Origin: Porphyromonadaceae bacterium UBA4259 | GTDB taxonomy: Bacteria; Bacteroidota; Bacteroidia; Bacteroidales; Muribaculaceae | Length of the DNA: 10,750 nucleotides | Direction of reading: 5' to 3' | NCBI GenBank assembly: GCA_002396125.1 | Contig: DGWL01000052.1 | Span: forward strand, 765 to 11,514 | In this document: positions 5,844-10,750 of the stretch, one piece after another | How the letters are laid out: every line of letters starts with the position of its first letter | Numbering within the stretch: the first letter of the stretch is position 1 | Position numbers and translations under genes: made by a program | Notes under the pieces: generated by a model | What the model was told of the DNA's origin: nothing | Databases searched by the model: none | What the model saw: only the letters and a program-made list of their open reading frames with translations

Positions 5844-6212
5844 ATGGTTTTACTTGGTATACAAAATACTACATTGGCTGTGACCGCTGTAATCACAGGC
5901 GCTGTGCTTGTGTTTGCGGCTTTGCTCATCGCAAAGCTTATCGGTCCTCGCAGCTTCACCCAAAAGAAGGGTGAGACCTATGAGTGTGGTATTCCAACGC
6001 GTGGCGACAGCATGGCACAGTTCCATGTGGGTTACTATCTGTTTGCAATCCTGTTCCTTATGTTCGACGTGGAAACCGTATTCCTCTTCCCGTGGGCTTC
6101 GATTGCAAAGAGCATTGGCTCCACAGCATTGCTGGCCGTTGGCACTTTCTTGTTTATTTTAGTTCTGGGCCTTGCTTATGCCTGGAAGAAAGGAGCGCTG
6201 CGATGGAAGTGA
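5844..6212 (+). CDS. nuoA: NADH-quinone oxidoreductase subunit A (complex I)
   Basis: A 122-residue inner-membrane protein with three predicted helices at about 10-33, 62-84 and 92-115. The long loop after helix 1 carries YECGIPTRG (46-54) with the conserved Cys48, and helix 2 ends in FDVETVFLFPWA (74-85) with the conserved Asp75 and Glu77. These are the hallmark NuoA/ND3 residues at the junction of the quinone site and the proton channel. NuoA is absent from hydrogenase relatives of complex I, so its presence marks this cluster as true complex I. The first gene of the operon, it starts in an A/T-rich, SD-less context after the structured leader, and it overlaps nuoB by 10 bases. Confidence 0.96.
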   Translation: MVLLGIQNTTLAVTAVITGAVLVFAALLIAKLIGPRSFTQKKGETYECGIPTRGDSMAQFHVGYYLFAILFLMFDVETVFLFPWASIAKSIGSTALLAVGTFLFILVLGLAYAWKKGALRWK

Positions 6213-6799
6213 AAATCAAGAGCATGAAGCATGACGACTTCAAGGACAATGAGTACATTGACCAGCTCGTGGCCGAGCTTAACGGAAGTGGCACCAATGT
6301 GGTGGTTGGCAAGCTTGACCAGTTGGTGAACTGGGGCATCAGCAACTCGCTGTGGCCATTCTGTTTCGGTACCAGTTGTTGCGCTATCGAGTTCATGTGC
6401 TTGGGCGCTGCCCGATATGACATGGCGCGCTTTGGCTTTGAAGTGGCACGCAATTCACCACGCCAGGCCGACTATATAATGTGCCAGGGTACCATTACTT
6501 ACCGCATGGCTCCGGCACTCAAACGCCTCTATGAGCAGATGGCCGAACCCAAGTATGTGATTGCATGCGGCGCCTGCACCGTGAGTGGTGGCCCGTTCAA
6601 GAACAGCTACTGCGTGGTTAAAGGTATTGATGAGATTATACCCGTCGACGTTTATCTGCCGGGTTGTCCTCCACGCCCCGAGGCTATGTTCTATGCCTTG
6701 ATGCAACTTCAGCGCAAAATCAAGGTGCAGCGTTTCTTTGGCGGAGTGAACCGCAAGGAGAAGCGCAAAGAGTTCTTTGAGCAACACAACCAGGAGTAA
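6203..6799 (+). CDS. nuoB: NADH-quinone oxidoreductase subunit B (complex I, N2 cluster)
   Basis: A 198-residue peripheral subunit that binds the terminal [4Fe-4S] cluster N2 and passes electrons to quinone. Expected ligands are the tandem Cys59-Cys60 (FGTSCCAIEFM), Cys125 (GACTVSGG) and Cys155 (PGCPPRPE); all are present. Two further cysteines, Cys54 and Cys122, lie next to the ligand motifs. The reading frame is open back to 5984, but that extension is out-of-frame nuoA sequence. The ATG at 6203, 8 bases after an AGGAG Shine-Dalgarno sequence (6191-6195), gives a normal-length protein and overlaps the nuoA stop, suggesting translational coupling. The C-terminal tail after residue 180 is highly charged (RKEKRKEFFEQ). 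Confidence 0.96.
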   Translation: MEVKIKSMKHDDFKDNEYIDQLVAELNGSGTNVVVGKLDQLVNWGISNSLWPFCFGTSCCAIEFMCLGAARYDMARFGFEVARNSPRQADYIMCQGTITYRMAPALKRLYEQMAEPKYVIACGACTVSGGPFKNSYCVVKGIDEIIPVDVYLPGCPPRPEAMFYALMQLQRKIKVQRFFGGVNRKEKRKEFFEQHNQE

Positions 6800-6860
6800 T
6801 CTCCAGGGCTATGAGAGTGAAATAACAAGAAGATTAAAATAATACTACACATTATTATAT

Positions 6861-8510
6861 ATGTCAGAACTACAAGAAAAAATCGGCAAGTTGTGTCCAA
6901 GCGCACAAATCGACGACTCGGGCGAATTCCTGCTGATTACTGTGCCCGATGAGAATTGGCACGGTCTTGCGACAGCGCTCAAGAATGAGTTGCACTTCGA
7001 CTACTTGACTGCACTCGTTGGCGTGGACTGGAAAGAAGAACTGGGAGTTATGTACTACCTGACCAATACACTGACTCAGGAAATGATTCATGTGAAAGTG
7101 GCTACTGCCAACCGCGAGCAGCCTCGCTTGCACAGTGTGAGCGACTTGTGGGCTGTGGCCAACTATCAGGAGCGCGAGGTATATGACTTCTATGGCATCG
7201 AGTTTATCAATCACCCCGACATGCGCCGCTTCTTCTTGCGCAATGACTGGGTGGGATATCCTTTGCGCAAAGACTATGACGACAGTCCCGAGAAGAATCC
7301 TCTTAAGCTCGACGATGAGCAAAACGAAGATGATACCTATCGCCTTGTGGAAGATGATCAGGGTAATGTGACCCGCGTCGATGGAAAGGTGTTTGAAGAC
7401 GAAGAATATGTTGTGAATGTCGGTCCACAGCACCCTTCTACCCACGGCGTAATGCGTTACCGCGCTTCAATCGAGGGTGAGCTGGTGAAAAAGGTCGACG
7501 TGGTGAGCGGTTACATTCACCGTGGCATCGAGAAAATGTGCGAAAGCCTGACCTATCCTCAGACCTTGCTCTACACCGAGCGACTCGATTACATGTCGGC
7601 TCACATCAACCGCCACTGCCTGTGCTTGTGTATCGAGAAGGCTATGGGACTGGAAGTGCCTCATCGTGCCGAACTCATCCGCATGATGATGGACGAGCTC
7701 ATGCGCTTGTCGAGCCACTTGCTCAGCTATGGTTGCTTAACCATGGACCAGGGAGCTACCACAGCGTTCTTCTATGGCTTCCGTGAGCGTGAGCTGATTT
7801 ACGACATCTTCGATAAGACTTGTGGCGCTCGCATGTCGATGAGTTACATGACAATAGGCGGCGTGGTTGCCGACGTACACCCCGACTTTATCAACGACGT
7901 GCGCAATGTGTGCGACACTGTTACCGAGAAGCTCAAGGAGTATCACAAGCTTTTCACCGGCAACGTGATTGCTGTTAACCGCATGACAGGTGTGGGTGTT
8001 CTGGGCCACGACGATGCTATCAACTATGCAATTACCGGTCCTTCGGGACGCGCTAGCGGGCATCACTGCGACGTGCGCAAGTGTCATCCCTACTCGCTCT
8101 ACAACGAGGTTGACTTCGACGAGGTTATCCTCCAAAACGGCGACTCAATGGACCGATATATGGTGCGCATGAAGGAAATGGAAGAGAGCATCAAGATTCT
8201 GCGCCAGTGCTGCGACATGCTTGAGAAAGAGGGCATTCAGGGCGAATATATCGCTAAGGTTCCCAAGCTCATCAAGTTGCCGGCTGGTCACTGGTATCAG
8301 CAGGTTGAGGGCAGCCGTGGCGCGTTTGGCGTCTATTTGGAGAGCGATGGCGATCCCAAGCCATTCCAAAAACCCTATCGCCTGCACTTCCAGAGCCCAT
8401 GCTTCAATCTGGTGGGTGTGGTTGACCTCACTTGCAAGGACAACCTCATTGCCGACCTCATCACCATCACCGCGTCGATCGACTATGTGATTCCCGATAT
8501 CGACAGGTAA
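6861..8510 (+). CDS. nuoCD: Fused NADH-quinone oxidoreductase subunits C and D
   Basis: One 549-residue protein joining NuoC (about 1-145) and NuoD (about 182-549) through an acidic linker (140-182). The NuoC signature is EREVYDFYGIEFINHPDMRR (104-123). NuoD begins at VGPQHPSTHGVMRY (187-200); His196 matches the quinone-site His (His59 in the bovine 49-kDa subunit), and RLDYMSAH (241-248) carries the tyrosine equivalent to bovine Tyr108. IHRGIEKM (219-226), GPSGRASG (393-400) and the terminal DIDR are also family features. The CxxC nickel motifs of hydrogenase large subunits are absent, so it reduces quinone rather than protons. The fusion is the usual state in Bacteroidetes and enterobacteria. 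The gene starts 61 bases after nuoB in an A/T-rich, SD-less region. Confidence 0.96.
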   Translation: MSELQEKIGKLCPSAQIDDSGEFLLITVPDENWHGLATALKNELHFDYLTALVGVDWKEELGVMYYLTNTLTQEMIHVKVATANREQPRLHSVSDLWAVANYQEREVYDFYGIEFINHPDMRRFFLRNDWVGYPLRKDYDDSPEKNPLKLDDEQNEDDTYRLVEDDQGNVTRVDGKVFEDEEYVVNVGPQHPSTHGVMRYRASIEGELVKKVDVVSGYIHRGIEKMCESLTYPQTLLYTERLDYMSAHINRHCLCLCIEKAMGLEVPHRAELIRMMMDELMRLSSHLLSYGCLTMDQGATTAFFYGFRERELIYDIFDKTCGARMSMSYMTIGGVVADVHPDFINDVRNVCDTVTEKLKEYHKLFTGNVIAVNRMTGVGVLGHDDAINYAITGPSGRASGHHCDVRKCHPYSLYNEVDFDEVILQNGDSMDRYMVRMKEMEESIKILRQCCDMLEKEGIQGEYIAKVPKLIKLPAGHWYQQVEGSRGAFGVYLESDGDPKPFQKPYRLHFQSPCFNLVGVVDLTCKDNLIADLITITASIDYVIPDIDR

Positions 8511-8579
8511 AAAGCTGATGTGTGAGTGAGAAAAAGTAACTGATTATAAACACACCTAATTATATATAAAATATAAATT

Positions 8580-9662
8580 ATGTTTGACTTTAGTGTAGTC
8601 ACCAATTGGTTTAACGAGCTGCTGCTCGGAGTGATGCCACAATGGCTGGCAACAACCATCGAGTGTGTGATAGTGGGAGCGCTGTTGCTGCTGGGTTACA
8701 CCGTGCTCGCGATGTTCTACATCATGTATGAGCGCTGGGTGTGTGCCTGGTTCCAGTGCCGCCGCGGTCCATTGCGTGTGGGTCCTTGGGGCTCGCTGCA
8801 GATTTTTGCCGATGTGATTAAGATGCTCATCAAGGAGGTTGTGGACCTGTGGAAGACCGACAATTTCCTGCACAAGTTGGCACCTTATTTCGTGCTTATA
8901 GCATCGGTGGTGGTATTTGCATGTCTGCCATGGGGCAAGGGCATCCAGGCCATCGACTTCAACATTGGCGTGTTCTTCATGACTGCCGTGTCGTCGCTTG
9001 GTGTGGTTGGAATTCTGCTTGCCGGCTGGTCGAGCAACAGTAAGTACACTATGATTGGCGCTATGCGCAGTGGCGCACAGATGATTAGCTATGAGTTGTC
9101 GATTGGTATTGCCATGCTCACTATCGTGTGTCTGGCTGGTACAATGAGCGTGACTGGCTTGGTTGAGGCTCAGCAGAACGGCTGGTTCCTTTTCACCGGT
9201 CACATACCTGCAATTATCGCTTTTATCATCTACATCATCGCCGCTACCGCCGAGACCAACCGTGGTCCGTTTGACCTTCCTGAGGCCGAGCACGAGCTAA
9301 CTGCTGGTTATCACACCGAGTATTCAGGAATACACTTTGGCTTCTTCTATCTTGCCGAGTATCTCAACCTGTTCATTGTGTCGGGCATTGCATCGCTGCT
9401 CTTCCTGGGTGGCTGGATGCCTTTCCATGTTCCTGGCTGGGATGGTTTCAACCAGGTTATGGACTACATTCCATCAATCATCTGGTTCCTGGGCAAGGCC
9501 ATTCTTGTGTCGTTCATTATCATTTGGTTCAAGTGGTCTTTCCCCCGTGTGCGCATCGACCAGATGCTCGCCCTCGAGTGGCGCTACCTCATGCCCATTG
9601 GCTTAGTGAACCTGGTGGTAATGGCTATTGTCGTTAGCCTCGGATGGCACTTTGCCGGTTGA
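8580..9662 (+). CDS. nuoH: NADH-quinone oxidoreductase subunit H (complex I)
   Basis: A 360-residue polytopic membrane protein that connects the quinone chamber to the proton-pumping arm. Conserved cytoplasmic loops are present: ER..CAWFQCRRGPLRVGP with LQIFADVIK (51-81), GWSSNSKYTMIGAMRSGAQ (149-167) with YEL, AETNRGPFDLPEAEHELTAG (224-243) with YHTEYSG, and FPRVRIDQML (321-330). Roughly eight hydrophobic helices are visible, starting near 24-48 and ending near 337-355, as in NuoH/ND1. It follows nuoCD by 69 bases. In Bacteroidetes nuoI is normally the next gene; here atpD follows instead. Confidence 0.96.
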   Translation: MFDFSVVTNWFNELLLGVMPQWLATTIECVIVGALLLLGYTVLAMFYIMYERWVCAWFQCRRGPLRVGPWGSLQIFADVIKMLIKEVVDLWKTDNFLHKLAPYFVLIASVVVFACLPWGKGIQAIDFNIGVFFMTAVSSLGVVGILLAGWSSNSKYTMIGAMRSGAQMISYELSIGIAMLTIVCLAGTMSVTGLVEAQQNGWFLFTGHIPAIIAFIIYIIAATAETNRGPFDLPEAEHELTAGYHTEYSGIHFGFFYLAEYLNLFIVSGIASLLFLGGWMPFHVPGWDGFNQVMDYIPSIIWFLGKAILVSFIIIWFKWSFPRVRIDQMLALEWRYLMPIGLVNLVVMAIVVSLGWHFAG

Positions 9663-9722
9663 TAATTCCTAACAAAGAAATCATTAAAAACAACACACTA
9701 CATAAAATAAATTCTCGTGACT

Positions 9723-10750
9723 ATGAACGAAAATTTTGGAAAAATAACACAGGTGATTGGTCCTGTTGTGGACGTTACTTTTGAGGGCGAAGACAATAAA
9801 GTCCCCGAGATTTACACAGCTCTCATGGTTAAGCGTCACGATGGCTCACAGCTAATGCTCGAGGTTGAGCAGCACATTGGCGAGAACACTGTGCGTTGCG
9901 TGGCAATGGACAGTACCGATGGCTTGCAGCGAGGCACACGCGTCGAGAACTTGGGGCAACCCATCTCGGTGCCCACCGGCGAGCAAGTGAAGGGTCGTCT
10001 GCTCAACGTCATTGGCGAGCCAATCGACCACCTTGCCGATCTCAAGGGTGGCGATCGTCGTCCCATCCACCAGCCCACACCTGATTTTAGCGACTTGTCA
10101 ATCTCGCAAGAGATTCTCTACACCGGTATCAAGGTTATCGACCTCATCGAGCCCTTCTCTAAGGGTGGTAAGATCGGTCTCTTTGGCGGTGCCGGTGTGG
10201 GCAAGACTGTGCTCATCATGGAGCTCATCCACAACATTGCCCGTGGCCACAACGGCTTCTCGGTGTTCACCGGTGTGGGAGAGCGCACACGCGAGGGTAA
10301 CGACCTGCTTCGCGAGATGATTGAGAGCAACGTTATTCGCTATGGCGACAAGTTTAAAGAGGAAATGGCTGCAGGCGAGTGGAACCTCGATAGTGTTGAC
10401 ATGAAAGAGGTTGAGCAAAGTCAGGCTACACTGGTGTTTGGCCAGATGAACGAGCCTCCCGGCGCACGTATGCGCGTGGCTCTTTCGGGTCTGACAGTTG
10501 CCGAGCAGTTCCGCGATCAGGATGGTGGCGGTAAGGATATCTTGCTCTTCATGGACAATATCTTCCGTTTCACCCAGGCAGGTAGTGAGGTTTCTGCCCT
10601 GCTGGGTCGCATGCCTAGCGCTGTGGGTTATCAACCCACATTGGCAAGCGAGATGGGTAAGTTGCAGGAGCGCATCACTTCTACCAAGAGCGGCTCCATC
10701 ACATCGGTTCAGGCTGTGTATGTGCCTGCCGACGACTTGACCGACCCTGC
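9723..10750 (+). CDS. atpD: F1 ATP synthase subunit beta, N-terminal two thirds
   Basis: 342 codons of a gene cut by the right edge; a full-length beta subunit is about 470-510 residues. It opens with the beta-barrel domain (ITQVIGPVVDVTF, 8-20; ENTVR..AMDSTDGLQRG, 54-71). The nucleotide domain shows the P-loop GGAGVGKT (155-162), GERTREGNDL (186-195) with the catalytic glutamate at 187, and the Walker B DILLFMDNIFRFTQAG (272-287), then ALLGRMPSAVGYQPTL and VPADDLTDP. With the alpha subunit it hydrolyses or makes ATP at the inner face of the membrane. ATP synthase loci in Bacteroidales commonly begin with atpD, so this may be the first gene of the atp operon. I see no TAnnTTTG box in the 60 bases after nuoH, so transcription may continue from nuo. 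Confidence 0.97.
   Translation, partial: MNENFGKITQVIGPVVDVTFEGEDNKVPEIYTALMVKRHDGSQLMLEVEQHIGENTVRCVAMDSTDGLQRGTRVENLGQPISVPTGEQVKGRLLNVIGEPIDHLADLKGGDRRPIHQPTPDFSDLSISQEILYTGIKVIDLIEPFSKGGKIGLFGGAGVGKTVLIMELIHNIARGHNGFSVFTGVGERTREGNDLLREMIESNVIRYGDKFKEEMAAGEWNLDSVDMKEVEQSQATLVFGQMNEPPGARMRVALSGLTVAEQFRDQDGGGKDILLFMDNIFRFTQAGSEVSALLGRMPSAVGYQPTLASEMGKLQERITSTKSGSITSVQAVYVPADDLTDP

Noticed and set aside
5984..6202. N-terminal extension of nuoB
   Set aside because: The extra 73 codons are nuoA read in another frame; the SD-preceded ATG at 6203 gives the normal protein.
6870..7445. 191-codon minus-strand ORF opposite nuoCD
   Set aside because: It lies entirely antisense to the NuoC domain and has no recognisable motif.
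6861..8510. NuoCD/NuoB/NuoH as a membrane-bound hydrogenase (Ech/Mbh type)
   Set aside because: The NuoD part lacks the nickel-binding CxxC motifs, and NuoA is present, which those hydrogenases do not have.
8556..9293. 245-codon minus-strand ORF opposite nuoH
   Set aside because: His/Thr/Gln-rich translation typical of the complement of membrane-protein codons; no family features and no promoter.
1..10750. Mobile elements, CRISPR arrays, tRNA genes or defence systems
   Set aside because: No transposase or integrase-like protein, no regularly spaced direct repeats and no tRNA-like cloverleaf were seen; the genes are housekeeping and codon use looks even.

Overview
The window looks like chromosomal DNA of a gut-type Bacteroidales bacterium, possibly Muribaculaceae or a relative; the family is a guess. 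The grounds are a fused NuoCD, a complex I cluster that starts at nuoA with no nuoEFG, an ATP synthase locus that appears to begin with atpD, A/T-rich start regions mostly lacking Shine-Dalgarno sequences, and repeated matches to the Bacteroidetes housekeeping promoter (-33 TTTG, about 20 bases, -7 TAnnTTTG). I see no phage, transposon, CRISPR, tRNA or rRNA sequence.

Left part (1-5108): mostly single housekeeping or envelope genes, each with its own promoter. On the minus strand are a CobW-type metallochaperone GTPase (cut by the left edge), a protein of the L-fucose/L-arabinose isomerase superfamily, and a small outer-membrane beta-barrel protein. Divergent from the last is a membrane-anchored ApbE-type FAD:protein FMN transferase on the plus strand. 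It converges, across a strong bidirectional terminator, on an RluA-family pseudouridine synthase. An exported M23 (LytM) peptidase follows, with a second strong terminator behind it.

Middle (5109-5843): 735 bases with no convincing large gene but a lot of signal. There are two minus-strand promoters and one plus-strand promoter, a possible 39-codon small ORF just ahead of the M23 gene, and an approximately 260-base structured leader ahead of nuoA that ends in a hairpin plus T-run resembling an intrinsic terminator or attenuator.

Right part (5844-10750): nuoA, nuoB, nuoCD and nuoH on the plus strand, followed 60 bases later by atpD (F1 beta, cut by the right edge). The encoded parts form the quinone-reducing module of respiratory complex I and the catalytic subunit of ATP synthase. 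The nuoI-N genes expected after nuoH are absent here. The most unusual points are this nuoH-atpD junction and the structured nuo leader.
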